Assembly: GCF_011392115.1 (NCBI RefSeq) | Contig: NZ_JAAJBT010000002.1 | Coordinates: 62,001 to 126,000 of the forward strand | Length of the DNA stretch: 64,000 nt | DNA from: Flavobacterium difficile | Lineage (GTDB): Bacteria; Bacteroidota; Bacteroidia; Flavobacteriales; Flavobacteriaceae | Reading direction: 5' to 3' | In this document: positions 14,579-24,239 of the stretch, piece by piece | How positions within the stretch are numbered: position 1 is the first letter of the stretch | Layout of the letters: each line of letters opens with the position of its first letter | Translations under genes and position numbers: made by a program | Notes under the pieces: generated by a model | The model's input: only the letters and a program-made list of their open reading frames with translations | What the model was told of the DNA's origin: nothing | The model's database searches: none

Positions 14579-15258
14579 TTACACAATTGAAGAAAATTAT
14601 AAAAAGACTGATTCGATATGATGCTTACGGAAAATCGTTACGTGGTAATGATGCACTACAATACCAAAGGGTAAAACCTTGGATAAAAGCAAAGGGTGAC
14701 GAAACGTTACGTTTAAATTATCCGTTAGATCAAAATTCTGTTGTTTTTGATTTAGGAGGTTATAAAGGTGAATTTACGGAAGTAATATACAACCGATACC
14801 AGCCTACAATTTATGTTTTTGAGCCTATATTCGCTTTTTATACAATTATTCAAAATAAATTTGCTACTACTCCAAAAGTTATTCCATTTCAATATGGTTT
14901 AGCAGGAAAAGATTGTTCTATTCCAATTAGTATGTCTGATAATTCTTCTTCAGTGTTTTTAAAAACTGCAGAAACGGAAACTATTCAATTGAAATCTATT
15001 GTAAATTTCATCCAATCTAACGCTATTACCAAAGTAGATTTAATCAAAATTAATATTGAAGGTGGCGAGTATGAAGTATTAGAATCTTTATTAGATGCTA
15101 ATTTGATAGGTATTTTTGAAAATATTCAAGTACAATTTCATGATTTTTTATTTGAAAATGCCAAAGAACGCATGCAAGCTATTCAAGCTAGATTACAAGA
15201 AACTCATGTTTTAACTTATCAGTACGAATTTGTTTGGGAAAATTGGAAATTAAAATAA
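14575..15258 (+). CDS. FkbM-family SAM-dependent methyltransferase
   Basis: Class I methyltransferase of the FkbM family, which O-methylates sugars in many polysaccharide loci. SAM-binding motif I is in VFDLGGYKGEFTEV (about residues 58-71), the acidic motif II follows in YVFEPI, and VDLIKINIEGGEYEVLESL (about 154-172) is the characteristic FkbM segment. 227 residues. It is the first of three FkbM genes in the locus (others at 19522 and 21255). The start overlaps the previous stop (ATGA), so the two are translationally coupled. The methylated position is unknown. Confidence 0.85.
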   Translation: MITQLKKIIKRLIRYDAYGKSLRGNDALQYQRVKPWIKAKGDETLRLNYPLDQNSVVFDLGGYKGEFTEVIYNRYQPTIYVFEPIFAFYTIIQNKFATTPKVIPFQYGLAGKDCSIPISMSDNSSSVFLKTAETETIQLKSIVNFIQSNAITKVDLIKINIEGGEYEVLESLLDANLIGIFENIQVQFHDFLFENAKERMQAIQARLQETHVLTYQYEFVWENWKLK

Positions 15259-15264
15259 TTTACC

Positions 15265-16086
15265 ATGATTGTTGTAAAAATAAAAGATGGTTTGGGAAAT
15301 CAAATGTTTCAATATGCCTTTGCTAAAGCTTTTGCCTTACAAACGAAACAAAAGTTGAAATTAGATATTTCTAATTTTGAATGGTATACTTTACATCGTT
15401 ATGGTTTACATCATTTCAATATTCAGCCTTCATTTCAACCTGCTTTAAATATATGGATTAGAAGACTGAAACGATTGTATAAAAAAATTGTTTATTATCA
15501 AGAAGAAAGTTTTGCATACAATCCTGAAGTTTTTAAAATAAAAGCGGATGAACTTCATGTAGTTGGTTACTTTCAATCGCAAAAATATTTTATAGCGTAT
15601 GAAAATGAAATAAGAGATGCGTTTAAAATTATCACTCCATTACAAGCAAAAACATTAGAAACCATCGCTTATATGCGAACAGTTACTGCTGTTTCTATTC
15701 ATATTCGTAGGGGAGATTATATTGGTAATCCGAAACATGAAACGGATACTTCCTTATATTATCAAGCTGCCATGCGTTATATAGAAAAAAGAGTTCCACA
15801 TCCTGTTTATTTTATATTTTCTGATGATATGCCATGGGTAAAAGAAAATTTTTCAACAAATTTTGAAACACATTATGTTGATTTCAATGATGCGTTACAT
15901 AATTTCGAAGACTTACATTTGATGTCGAGTTGTAACCATCATATTATTGCAAATAGTAGTTTTAGTTGGTGGGGTGCTTGGCTCAATGCATCTTCGGAAA
16001 AAATAGTGGTTGCACCAAAAATATGGTTTACAGATGCTACTATTGATACTCGTGACATCCTTCCAGAAACTTGGATAACTTTATAA
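15265..16086 (+). CDS. Glycosyltransferase family 11 (alpha-1,2-fucosyltransferase-like)
   Basis: GT11 enzyme; family members form alpha-1,2-fucosyl linkages from GDP-L-fucose. It begins MIVVKIKDGLGNQMFQYAF, the GT11 N-terminal signature. VSIHIRRGDYIG (about residues 140-151) is the donor-binding HxRxGD motif. FIFSDDMPWV and ANSSFSWWGAWLN (near 230) are the other two conserved blocks. All motifs are intact in 273 residues. GT11 proteins from colitose-containing O-antigens look alike, so given colD in this locus a colitosyl donor is possible. It overlaps the next open frame by 16 bases. Confidence 0.92.
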   Translation: MIVVKIKDGLGNQMFQYAFAKAFALQTKQKLKLDISNFEWYTLHRYGLHHFNIQPSFQPALNIWIRRLKRLYKKIVYYQEESFAYNPEVFKIKADELHVVGYFQSQKYFIAYENEIRDAFKIITPLQAKTLETIAYMRTVTAVSIHIRRGDYIGNPKHETDTSLYYQAAMRYIEKRVPHPVYFIFSDDMPWVKENFSTNFETHYVDFNDALHNFEDLHLMSSCNHHIIANSSFSWWGAWLNASSEKIVVAPKIWFTDATIDTRDILPETWITL

Positions 16087-17081
16087 TTACAATTTTGAAT
16101 ACAACACCAAAAATATCTGTTTTAATGCCGGTATACAATTCAGAATTGTATCTAAGGGAAGCGGTAGATAGTATTTTAAATCAGACGTTTTCCGATTTTG
16201 AATTACTAATTATCGATGATGCTTCTACCGACCTATCTGTAGCCATTATTCAATCTTATAAAGATTCTAGAATACATTTGATTCAAAAACCCGAAAATAC
16301 AGGTTATACCCAAAGTTTAAATATGGGTTTAGCTATTGCAAAGGGAGAATTTATAGCAAGAATGGACAGTGACGATATTAGTTTGCCCACACGTTTTGAA
16401 CAGCAAATCGCTTATTTGGACGCGCATCCTGATGTACTTTTATGCGGTACGCAATTTCAGTTTATTGGTTCGAATTGGACAAGTAAACAGCCCCTTTCTT
16501 ATGAAGAGTTGAAAGTAAAATTGATTACAGCTTCATGTATTTTACATCCTTCAGTTTGTTTTCGTACTTCTTTTTTTAGAGAAAATAATATTTTTTACGA
16601 TATTCAAAAAGAACCAGCTGAAGATTATGACTTGTGGACTCGGTTAATTTTTATGGGGAAAATGGTTAACTTAGATACTGTTTTGTTGCACTATCGAAGA
16701 CATACGAATCAAGTGAGTACCACACGGTTTTTAGAACAAAGAAAAATTTCTAATCGGATAAAGTTTACTATGTTGTGTAGGCTTTCGGTACCCTTAAATA
16801 TCAATTCTATTTTATTTAAAGATGATTTGGTAGCAAGTATTTCAGCAATTAGGGAAGCCTATGATACGATAGTTTTATTAGAGTTGGTAAATACAAAATC
16901 TGAAATTTATGCCACAACGCATTTCAATTCTTTACTTGAAGAGGAAAAATATAGAATATGTAAAATGGTTAAACACAAAAATAATTTAGTGTTTGTACCA
17001 TTAGTTCAATTGTTAATGACTCGCCCCAAAATTTTTTATTACATGATTCGTTTTTATTTAAAAAAGTATTTTAAAAAATAG
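16071..17081 (+). CDS. Glycosyltransferase family 2
   Basis: Inverting GT-A glycosyltransferase. The N-terminal nucleotide-binding motif ISVLMPVYNSELYLREAV is followed by IIDDASTD and the metal-binding region ARMDSDDIS near residue 100; PAEDYDLWTR (about 183-192) holds the likely catalytic acidic residue. 336 residues, mostly cytoplasmic. The ATG at 16071 lies inside the previous gene; a TTG at 16095 just after that gene's stop would give a start nearer the conserved core and is a reasonable alternative. Sugar specificity is not predictable. Confidence 0.85.
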   Translation: MDNFIITILNTTPKISVLMPVYNSELYLREAVDSILNQTFSDFELLIIDDASTDLSVAIIQSYKDSRIHLIQKPENTGYTQSLNMGLAIAKGEFIARMDSDDISLPTRFEQQIAYLDAHPDVLLCGTQFQFIGSNWTSKQPLSYEELKVKLITASCILHPSVCFRTSFFRENNIFYDIQKEPAEDYDLWTRLIFMGKMVNLDTVLLHYRRHTNQVSTTRFLEQRKISNRIKFTMLCRLSVPLNINSILFKDDLVASISAIREAYDTIVLLELVNTKSEIYATTHFNSLLEEEKYRICKMVKHKNNLVFVPLVQLLMTRPKIFYYMIRFYLKKYFKK

Positions 17082-17086
17082 TAACA

Positions 17087-17926
17087 ATGTCTGTTTCATC
17101 CCACATTACCGTAATTATTCCTTGTTATAACGATGGCGCTTATATTCAACAAGCAGTTGACTCTGTTGTGAAGCAAACACTTAAAGCAGATAAGATTATA
17201 CTTGTAGATGACGGTTCCAAAGAAGAAACGATTCAGGTTTTACACCAATTGCAAGTTGAAAATTTAGAAATTATTTATCAAACCAACCAAGGTGTAAGTA
17301 TAGCAAGAAATAATGCAATTAAAAAGGCCACCACAGACTTTATCGTTACTCTAGATGCTGATGATTTTATGGCACCTACTTTTTTGGAGAAAACAAAACA
17401 AGTACTTCTATCTCAGTCTGAAGTTGGTATAGTAAGTTCTTATCGATTAAATTTTAATGAAGCTACTGGAAAAAAAGAAGTGATTCAACCCACTGGCGGT
17501 AAAGTCACTAATTTTCTTTTGAAAAATAACGGGAATTCTAATGCCATGTTCCGAAAAGTTTGCTGGGAGCAAGTAGGTGGTTTTGATGAAAACATGAAAG
17601 CAGGATATGAAGATTGGGAATTTTGGCTCGCTATTTTGAAAAAGAATTGGACCATGGAGATTGTTCCAGAAGTTTTATCACATTATCGTATTAAAAAAAC
17701 ATCCAGAGATAAAACCGCACTTACCGAACATGATGTGCCTTTGAGACAGTATATATTCAAAAAACATCAAGACGTTTTTATGGAAAATTTTGATTATTAC
17801 ACTTCAGAAATGATTCGAATGAATTCTTTACATAGGAATACTATATTCAAATATAAAAACTCATTAGAATACCAACTAGGTAAAATTTTACTTTATCCTT
17901 TTCGTTTTCTTAAAAAATTAAACTGA
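17087..17926 (+). CDS. Glycosyltransferase family 2
   Basis: GT-A fold enzyme with ITVIIPCYNDGAYIQQAV at the N-terminus, ILVDDGSKE, the metal-binding TLDADDFMAP (about residues 90-99) and the acceptor-side GYEDWEFWLAIL (about 172-183). 279 residues with a basic, hydrophobic C-terminal tail that may rest on the membrane. It follows the previous gene after 5 bases and is similar in layout to the next gene, so the two may be paralogs. Donor and acceptor are unknown. Confidence 0.85.
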   Translation: MSVSSHITVIIPCYNDGAYIQQAVDSVVKQTLKADKIILVDDGSKEETIQVLHQLQVENLEIIYQTNQGVSIARNNAIKKATTDFIVTLDADDFMAPTFLEKTKQVLLSQSEVGIVSSYRLNFNEATGKKEVIQPTGGKVTNFLLKNNGNSNAMFRKVCWEQVGGFDENMKAGYEDWEFWLAILKKNWTMEIVPEVLSHYRIKKTSRDKTALTEHDVPLRQYIFKKHQDVFMENFDYYTSEMIRMNSLHRNTIFKYKNSLEYQLGKILLYPFRFLKKLN

Positions 17927-17936
17927 TTCTTCTCTT

Positions 17937-18740
17937 ATGATTTCTATTGTTGTACCCGTATATAATCAAGCTGCTTTTGTTGCGGAAACCTTAAATAGCA
18001 TTGTAGCACAATCTTTTCAGGATTGGGAGTGTATTTTAGTTAACGATGGTAGTACAGATGCTTCTGAGGAAATCCTGTTAGCATTTACAGCAAAAGATAA
18101 TAGATTTACTTACTATAAAAAGGAAAATGGAGGCCTTGCAAGTGCTAGGAATTTTGGGATAAGAAAAGCCACAAAACCATTTATTTTTCCCTTAGATGCC
18201 GATGATTTAATTACTTCCGATTGTTTGTTGGAAGTTTCAAAAACCATAGATAAAAATCCAGAAGCTGCAGTTATACATTTTGATACTGAATTTTTTGGTA
18301 GTAAAACCGGTTTAAATAAATTACCTAATTATACCTATACCACTTTATTGATACAAAATTGTTTTGTGGCCTGCACCGTATTTAATAAATCCATTTGGGA
18401 AAAATGCGGTGGCTACGACGAAAATTTAAAATCTTTTGAAGATTGGGATTTTTGGATTCGCAGTTTAACTTTAGATGCTGTAGTAGTTAAAATTTCTAAA
18501 GTGCTATTCCATTATAGAAAACACGAAAAAGAAAGTTTAACCAATCGTTTCAAAAATGAACCGGGTTACTATTACAGTTTATATGATTATATTTATACCA
18601 AGAATAAAGCTATTTATGATGTACATTATGGCAATCCTATTTTGGCTTTTCATGAAAATCAATTGTTAAAACAGTTTAATTCAAAAATAAAAAATACATT
18701 TGTTTTTAAAATGTATGAAAAACTAAAGAAAATTTTATGA
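17937..18740 (+). CDS. Glycosyltransferase family 2
   Basis: GT-A enzyme starting MISIVVPVYNQAAFVAETL, with CILVNDGSTDASEE, the metal motif PLDADDLIT (about residues 86-94) and FEDWDFWIRSL (about 163-173). 267 residues. It shares domain layout with the neighbours on both sides. The last four bases of the gene overlap the next start (ATGA), which suggests translational coupling. Sugar specificity cannot be inferred. Confidence 0.85.
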   Translation: MISIVVPVYNQAAFVAETLNSIVAQSFQDWECILVNDGSTDASEEILLAFTAKDNRFTYYKKENGGLASARNFGIRKATKPFIFPLDADDLITSDCLLEVSKTIDKNPEAAVIHFDTEFFGSKTGLNKLPNYTYTTLLIQNCFVACTVFNKSIWEKCGGYDENLKSFEDWDFWIRSLTLDAVVVKISKVLFHYRKHEKESLTNRFKNEPGYYYSLYDYIYTKNKAIYDVHYGNPILAFHENQLLKQFNSKIKNTFVFKMYEKLKKIL

Positions 18741-19522
18741 TATCTGTTGTAATTAGAGCTAAAAATCAAGCAAAAGCCTTAGAATTTCTCCTTTCTAATC
18801 TAAGAAATAGATATGCTGCTGATATCGATGAAATTGTGGTGATCGATAATTTATCTACTGATACGTCTGAAGCAGTTGCGACTAAATATCAAGCTAGATT
18901 TGAAACGATTTCAACATTCAGTTACGGAGGAAGTGCTAATTTTGCTGCTCAAAAAGCGAAAAACGATATTGTAGTTATTTTTAGTGCACATTCTTATCCC
19001 GTTAGTCCCGATTTTTTTAAAGTGATTCAACAAAAATTTGACGCGAATCCGAACCTAGCCGGAACCAGATGTTTGCATACCACTAACGACTATAAAAACT
19101 ACATAAATGATATTTCTGCAACAGTAGATCCGAATAAATCAGGTTTGATCTTTTCGGGTTCTGCATTTCGTAAAAAGGTTTGGGAAAAAATTCCATTTAA
19201 TGAACATGTTCCTACTTTTGAAGACAAAGATTGGACCAAAAGGGTTTTAAAAGCAGGTTTTGATATAGAATTCGCTCCAGTTGTTTTTAATTATGAAATC
19301 AAACGTACTAAAGCGCAAGAATTTTTCCGTTTTAAAAACGATATCGTTGGTAATTACCAAATTTGGCATCAAGATTATAGTTTGAAAAATTGTTTTGCTG
19401 GTTTGTTTTTCTCTGTTTTGCGTCTTACAAAACTATTTTTTGTAGATGTGTTTTACAGTTTTAAGAGATTTTTCTATCAAATTTCTTTTCAATTCAATAA
19501 ACCCAAAAAATTCGATTATTAA
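18737..19522 (+). CDS. Glycosyltransferase family 2, SAH-variant
   Basis: GT2-like enzyme beginning MISVVIRAKNQAKALEFLL with VVIDNLSTDTSE. The segment where DxD is expected reads VVIFSAHSYPVSPDF (about residues 75-89). This Ser-Ala-His variant is characteristic of a GT2 subgroup common in flavobacterial and rhamnosyltransferase-like proteins, so it is probably active rather than degenerate. FEDKDWTKRVLKAG (about 160-173) carries the catalytic acid. 261 residues. It is coupled to both neighbours by overlapping stop and start codons. Confidence 0.78.
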   Translation: MISVVIRAKNQAKALEFLLSNLRNRYAADIDEIVVIDNLSTDTSEAVATKYQARFETISTFSYGGSANFAAQKAKNDIVVIFSAHSYPVSPDFFKVIQQKFDANPNLAGTRCLHTTNDYKNYINDISATVDPNKSGLIFSGSAFRKKVWEKIPFNEHVPTFEDKDWTKRVLKAGFDIEFAPVVFNYEIKRTKAQEFFRFKNDIVGNYQIWHQDYSLKNCFAGLFFSVLRLTKLFFVDVFYSFKRFFYQISFQFNKPKKFDY

Positions 19523-20214
19523 TGACTTATTATTCCTTAAAACAATCGGTTAAAATGTTTATTACAAAATTAATTGGAAAATACTTTCCCATTAGTTTTG
19601 CTCGTTCTGGAGATGATTTACAAGTATACAAATTATTAAATAGCGCCAGTCCAGGTGTTTATTTAGATATTGGTTCTTGGCATCCAATAAAGGCCTCTAA
19701 TACTTATTTTTTTTATCTAAGAAACTGGAAAGGAATTTGTATCGATCCCAATCCAGAACTTACTTCATTATTTAAAAAATACCGACCAAAAGACATTTTT
19801 ATTAATGCAGGAATTGGCCCGTCCGACTCGAATTTAAATTATTACATGTTTCAAAATAGTTCGATGAATACATTTAGTGATGCATTTATTCATGCGAATC
19901 AATTACAAGATAAAATAAAAAAAACTATAAAAGTTCCCTTACTCTCCATTAAAGAGATTTTAGACGAACGTTTACAACCTCATGACAGATTAGACTTTTT
20001 TGATATTGATGTAGAAGGTTTAGATTTACAGGTTTTACAAACAAATGATTGGGAGAAATACAGGCCTAAAGTTATTTTAATAGAATCTGATTTATCTCTA
20101 AAAGATGATATTATATCGGAACTCACTTCTTATTTGGAAAGTAAAAATTATAAATTTATTGGAAAGACAATTATAAGTAATGATTTGGGAAATTTAATTT
20201 TTATTCCAAATTAA
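19522..20214 (+). CDS. FkbM-family SAM-dependent methyltransferase
   Basis: Second FkbM-type methyltransferase. It has VYLDIGSWHPIKASNT (motif I, about residues 47-62), GICIDPNPEL (motif II) and the FkbM hallmark LDFFDIDVEGLDLQVLQ (about 158-174). 230 residues. The wording of the motifs differs clearly from the other two FkbM genes here, so it is not a recent duplicate and probably methylates a different sugar or position. It shares one base with the previous stop codon (TAATG). The substrate is unknown. Confidence 0.83.
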   Translation: MTYYSLKQSVKMFITKLIGKYFPISFARSGDDLQVYKLLNSASPGVYLDIGSWHPIKASNTYFFYLRNWKGICIDPNPELTSLFKKYRPKDIFINAGIGPSDSNLNYYMFQNSSMNTFSDAFIHANQLQDKIKKTIKVPLLSIKEILDERLQPHDRLDFFDIDVEGLDLQVLQTNDWEKYRPKVILIESDLSLKDDIISELTSYLESKNYKFIGKTIISNDLGNLIFIPN

Positions 20215-20224
20215 AATTTACAAC

Positions 20225-21250
20225 ATGAGAAAAGGAACAAATACTTCAAAAGAGCAAACCATTTCGAAACGAGAAGTAAACCATCGTGTAATCATTCCTT
20301 TATATATACCCCATACAGATGAGTATTACAGTGAAGCTTTTGAGATTTTCGAAATGACTTTAATGTCTCTTCACAAAACTTCAACTTATCCTAATTTAGT
20401 TTCTGTGATTAGCGATCATTGTTGTGATTCTATCAATTATAAACTTTTAGAATTAAAAGAGAAAAAGTTAATTGATGAGTTAGTTATCCAAACTCAAAAT
20501 ATTGGAAAGTTAAATGCAATTTTAAAAGTGTTGCGTACGGTTGATGAAGAATTTGTAACCATTACCGATGCAGATGTTTTATTTGTAAATGATTGGGATA
20601 AAGAAGTATTTCATGTATTCTCCTCTTTTCCAAAAGCTGCAGTGGTATCTCCAGTACCGGTTTTTAGAAATCAATTGAGTTATACGGCTAATATTTGGGT
20701 AGACTATTTTTTTTCTAAAAAGTTAGCTTTTCAACCTGTTAAAAATCCAGATGCCTTAGAAAAATTTGCCAAAAGTATTGGTTGGGATTCCCTTGAACCG
20801 CGATTTAAAGATGTGATTGTTACATTAAAAGCAGAAAATGATACTTTAGCCGTTGTAAGTGCTACCCATTTTGTTGCCACCTATAAAAAAGAATATCTTA
20901 AAAATATTCCGAAAGAAAACAGTATTTTTAAATTAGGAGGGAATAGTGAAGGGAAATATTTAGACAAACCACCATTTGATTTAGACGGGTATCGTTTAGC
21001 GACATATGATAATTACGCGTATCATTTAGGTAATAAAACCGAATTGTGGCAAAAAGAATATTATAGCGCTTTATCTGAAACTGAAAAAATTCCGTTTCCA
21101 GCAATTTCAAACTTTAAGCCTGGTAAATCATTTGTAAAAAAAATAATTGAAAAACTATTGGTAAAAGCACTATCCAATACTAAAATATATAACATGTTAC
21201 TTTTACGTAAAGGATTAACAAAACAACAATTAAAAACTTTTTGGTATTAA
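20225..21250 (+). CDS. Putative GT-A-type glycosyltransferase
   Basis: The protein is only distantly GT2-like. An N-terminal HRVIIPLYIPHTDEYY is followed by a beta-strand/helix pattern and FVTITDADVLFVNDWDKEV (about residues 115-133), a DAD metal-binding motif. A later SATHFVATYKKEY segment corresponds to the acceptor half. 341 residues, no signal peptide. It lies between two FkbM methyltransferase genes with short gaps (10 and 4 bases). A glycosyl transfer role is likely by fold and context; nothing more specific is supported. Confidence 0.65.
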   Translation: MRKGTNTSKEQTISKREVNHRVIIPLYIPHTDEYYSEAFEIFEMTLMSLHKTSTYPNLVSVISDHCCDSINYKLLELKEKKLIDELVIQTQNIGKLNAILKVLRTVDEEFVTITDADVLFVNDWDKEVFHVFSSFPKAAVVSPVPVFRNQLSYTANIWVDYFFSKKLAFQPVKNPDALEKFAKSIGWDSLEPRFKDVIVTLKAENDTLAVVSATHFVATYKKEYLKNIPKENSIFKLGGNSEGKYLDKPPFDLDGYRLATYDNYAYHLGNKTELWQKEYYSALSETEKIPFPAISNFKPGKSFVKKIIEKLLVKALSNTKIYNMLLLRKGLTKQQLKTFWY

Positions 21251-21254
21251 ATTT

Positions 21255-22145
21255 ATGAAACAACTAGTACATAACTTATTAAAAAAAGCCGGTTTCCGAT
21301 TGATAAACAGAAATAAAATGTTTAAAAAACGATTGGAATACTTAGCGAAATATCCTGTGATACAACACAAAGAGTTGTTTTTAGAAGCCTACGAATATGT
21401 GGTTAAGTTAGAAAAATACTTCCCAACGATTCATTTTAAAGATGCAAATAATGGAATTTGTGTTGCCATTGATGGCTTAGAAATTGAAGTAGAATCTTTT
21501 GAAGAATTTTTTATTATTGCAGAAATTTTTATCGATTACGATTATAATTTTTTACTAAATGAAGAAGTCGTAGTTTTAGATATTGGAATGAATATCGGAA
21601 TTGCCAGTCTGTTTTTTTCAAAAATGCATTCCGTAAGCAAGGTATATGGTTTCGAACCGGTTCCTGATACGTATGAAAATGCGTTGTATAATTTTAATTT
21701 GAATCCGAAGTATAAAAACAAAATTATTGCAAAAAACATTGGTTTAGGAAAAAATTCACGAAAAGAAACATTTTTATTCGATTCGAATTGGAAAGGAAAT
21801 ACGGGTGTACGAGGTAAAAAAAGTGCCAGTTATCAAATTTCTAAATCTAAAGAAACACGTGAAGTACAAATTGAAGCTGTATCAGAAGTTTTTCAATCCA
21901 TTCAAAAAGAGAATGAAAAAGCAAACTTTATAGTAAAAATTGACTGTGAAGGAGCAGAATATGAAATTTTCGAAAAATTAAATGCAACCAATCTTATCAA
22001 AGAAGCAAAGATTTACATGATAGAATGGCATGATGAAGGTAGCGAAATGTTAGAAAAAATTCTTGTTGAAAATCATTTTGTCGTTTTTTCCAGAAAATTA
22101 GCCGTAAATTCGGGTATGCTTTACGCTTATAATACCGTAAAATAA
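21255..22145 (+). CDS. FkbM-family SAM-dependent methyltransferase
   Basis: Third FkbM-type methyltransferase in the locus and the longest (296 residues). Motif I is in VVVLDIGMNIGIASLFF (about residues 105-121), followed by VYGFEPVPDTYENA. FIVKIDCEGAEYEIFEKL (about 226-243) is the diagnostic FkbM segment. About 95 N-terminal residues precede the SAM domain and have no recognisable motif; they may bind the glycan acceptor. The stop overlaps the following start by one base. Presumed to O-methylate a sugar of the surface glycan. Confidence 0.85.
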   Translation: MKQLVHNLLKKAGFRLINRNKMFKKRLEYLAKYPVIQHKELFLEAYEYVVKLEKYFPTIHFKDANNGICVAIDGLEIEVESFEEFFIIAEIFIDYDYNFLLNEEVVVLDIGMNIGIASLFFSKMHSVSKVYGFEPVPDTYENALYNFNLNPKYKNKIIAKNIGLGKNSRKETFLFDSNWKGNTGVRGKKSASYQISKSKETREVQIEAVSEVFQSIQKENEKANFIVKIDCEGAEYEIFEKLNATNLIKEAKIYMIEWHDEGSEMLEKILVENHFVVFSRKLAVNSGMLYAYNTVK

Positions 22146-23092
22146 TGATTTCCATCTTAATGCCTGTTTATAACAGAGAAACGCTAATCATTGAAACCCT
22201 AGAATCTATTGTTAACCAGTCTTTTGTAGATTGGGAATGTATCATTGTCGACGATGGAAGCACAGATCAAACGGCAGAAGTGGTGGAAGCATTTATTGAA
22301 AAAGATTCCAGATTTATCTTTTTAAAAAGACCCGAATACCTTCCAAAAGGACCAAGTGCTTGTAGAAATTATGCGTATGAAGTCTCAAAAGGGCAATACA
22401 TTCAGTTTTTTGATAGTGATGATATTATGCATCCCAATCATTTGTTAGCAAAAAGTAATAAAATAGCAAATGCAGATGTTGTTGTTTGTAAATTAAAACA
22501 GTTTTCTAATCAGTTTGAAAATCAATTATTTCAATTTTCAGATTCCAATCACTTGGTAATTACACATTCGGCATTCGATGATTTTGTTTCAGGAAAATTT
22601 GAAATGATGATGGTGGCTCCATTATGGAAAAAAGATTTCATTCACAAGCATTTGCCTATTCTTACGCATTTAAATATGTTAGAAGATCATGAATTATATG
22701 CCAGAGCCTTGTATGAAAATCCTAAAATTGAAATCATTAACGAGTATTTGATTTTTTATAGAAAAGGTCATGATGCCTTAACCAACACCTTTTTTAAGAA
22801 TATTTCTTCGGGTTTAAATTCTTATTTAGCTGCCAAACAAACGGTTCTAAATTTGAAAAATTCGGAAACCATTAAACTGATTATTTTAAAACAAGTTTTA
22901 GGATATTTCAGATTGGGTTTAGCCGCAAAACAATATCAAGAAGCCAAAAAATGTTTGACCTTCATTTCCAAAAATAAATTAGCTTTTAATCTTGCTTTAC
23001 AAACAAAATTAATTCGAATTAGAGTCTTATTTAATTTGATAAAGATTGTAAAAAGAGGCGATTTTTTTCTAAAACCTTATCTAAAAGTATAA
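22145..23092 (+). CDS. Glycosyltransferase family 2
   Basis: GT-A enzyme starting MISILMPVYNRETLIIETL, with CIIVDDGSTDQTAE, the metal-binding IQFFDSDDIMHP (about residues 90-101), and LEDHELYARAL (about 180-190). 315 residues with a long basic C-terminal helical tail. It is coupled to the preceding methyltransferase by a one-base overlap. The N-terminal half is close in pattern to the GT2 at 17937. The specific linkage is unknown. Confidence 0.85.
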   Translation: MISILMPVYNRETLIIETLESIVNQSFVDWECIIVDDGSTDQTAEVVEAFIEKDSRFIFLKRPEYLPKGPSACRNYAYEVSKGQYIQFFDSDDIMHPNHLLAKSNKIANADVVVCKLKQFSNQFENQLFQFSDSNHLVITHSAFDDFVSGKFEMMMVAPLWKKDFIHKHLPILTHLNMLEDHELYARALYENPKIEIINEYLIFYRKGHDALTNTFFKNISSGLNSYLAAKQTVLNLKNSETIKLIILKQVLGYFRLGLAAKQYQEAKKCLTFISKNKLAFNLALQTKLIRIRVLFNLIKIVKRGDFFLKPYLKV

Positions 23093-23095
23093 CGT

Positions 23096-24235
23096 ATGAA
23101 AATACTCATGGTAGCCATTCCTAATCATCATTTTTTTCAATGGGTTAACCAATTGGAACACGCTGGCTATGAAGTACACTGGTTTGATATTACAGATGGT
23201 GCCGGATTTTCTGATAAAATAAAATGGGTAAAACAAAGTAACGGTTGGAAACTAAAATGGAATTTTCCTTTCAGAAGTAGGTTGAAACATTATTTCCCAA
23301 CGTTTTACAAATTCGTACAAAATTATAATGAACGAAAAGTAACGGCTGTTTTCGAAAAAATGCTTCATGAAATTCAACCCGATATCGTGCATAGTTTTGA
23401 AATGCAACTTGCGGTGTGGCCTATTTTATCTGTAATGGAAAAAAATACAATTCCGTGGATTTACTCTTCCTGGGGCAGTGATGTTTTTAATTATTCTTAT
23501 TTAGGAATGAAAATCGAAGAGGTTAGAAATTGTTTAAAAAGAGTAAATTATTTAATTACAGATTGCCAAAGAGATTTTTCAATTTTAAATGAATTGGGTT
23601 ATGCCCATACCTATTTAGGTGTGTATCCAGGAAATGGTGGGGTTACCATCGATTCAAATTATAATTTAGAAATTGAGAAAAGAAACAAAATAATTATTAA
23701 AGGATATGATGATGGCGTGGGTAAAGCGCTCGAAGTTTGTAAAGCACTCACTCAACTTCCTATTGCACAACTCCAAAAGTTTGATTTGGTAATTTTTAGT
23801 GCCGATAAAAATGTTGAAGATTTCGTTAATTCTTCTGACTATTTTCAAAAATTAGAGGTGCGAATTCTTGCAAGAACAAGTTATTTTCCCAATGATAAAT
23901 TGCTTCAAATTATGGGTGAAAGTAGTATTTACATTGGAAATAGTATTTCAGACGGTATGCCCAATTCGTTAATTGAAGCTATGGGAATGGGCGCATTTCC
24001 TATTCAATCTAATCCGGGAAATGTTACTGCCGAAATTATTAAGGATGGCATAAATGGGTTTTTAATTCAAAATCCTTTAAATCTTACTGAAATTTCTACG
24101 TTAATTTCAAAAGCAATTCATGATGAGCAACTTAGAAAAGAAGCTAGAACGATAAATGTTAACTTTGTGAAAAACAATTGTGACCGCCATATTTTAAAAG
24201 ATAAAATTGTTTCTTTGTATAAAAATATAAAATAA
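23096..24235 (+). CDS. Glycosyltransferase family 4
   Basis: GT-B retaining glycosyltransferase. The N-terminal half begins MKILMVAIPNHHFFQWVN and contains PDIVHSFEMQ; YSSWGSDVFNYSY (about residues 122-134) is typical of GT4 proteins. The C-terminal half contains GESSIYIGNSISDGMPNSLI (about 274-293) and EAMGMGAFPIQSNPG, the nucleotide-sugar binding E-x7-E-type region. 379 residues, soluble or peripheral. It lies between two GT2 genes in the same operon with gaps of 3-4 bases. Sugar specificity is not predictable. Confidence 0.85.
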   Translation: MKILMVAIPNHHFFQWVNQLEHAGYEVHWFDITDGAGFSDKIKWVKQSNGWKLKWNFPFRSRLKHYFPTFYKFVQNYNERKVTAVFEKMLHEIQPDIVHSFEMQLAVWPILSVMEKNTIPWIYSSWGSDVFNYSYLGMKIEEVRNCLKRVNYLITDCQRDFSILNELGYAHTYLGVYPGNGGVTIDSNYNLEIEKRNKIIIKGYDDGVGKALEVCKALTQLPIAQLQKFDLVIFSADKNVEDFVNSSDYFQKLEVRILARTSYFPNDKLLQIMGESSIYIGNSISDGMPNSLIEAMGMGAFPIQSNPGNVTAEIIKDGINGFLIQNPLNLTEISTLISKAIHDEQLRKEARTINVNFVKNNCDRHILKDKIVSLYKNIK

Positions 24236-24239
24236 GTAC

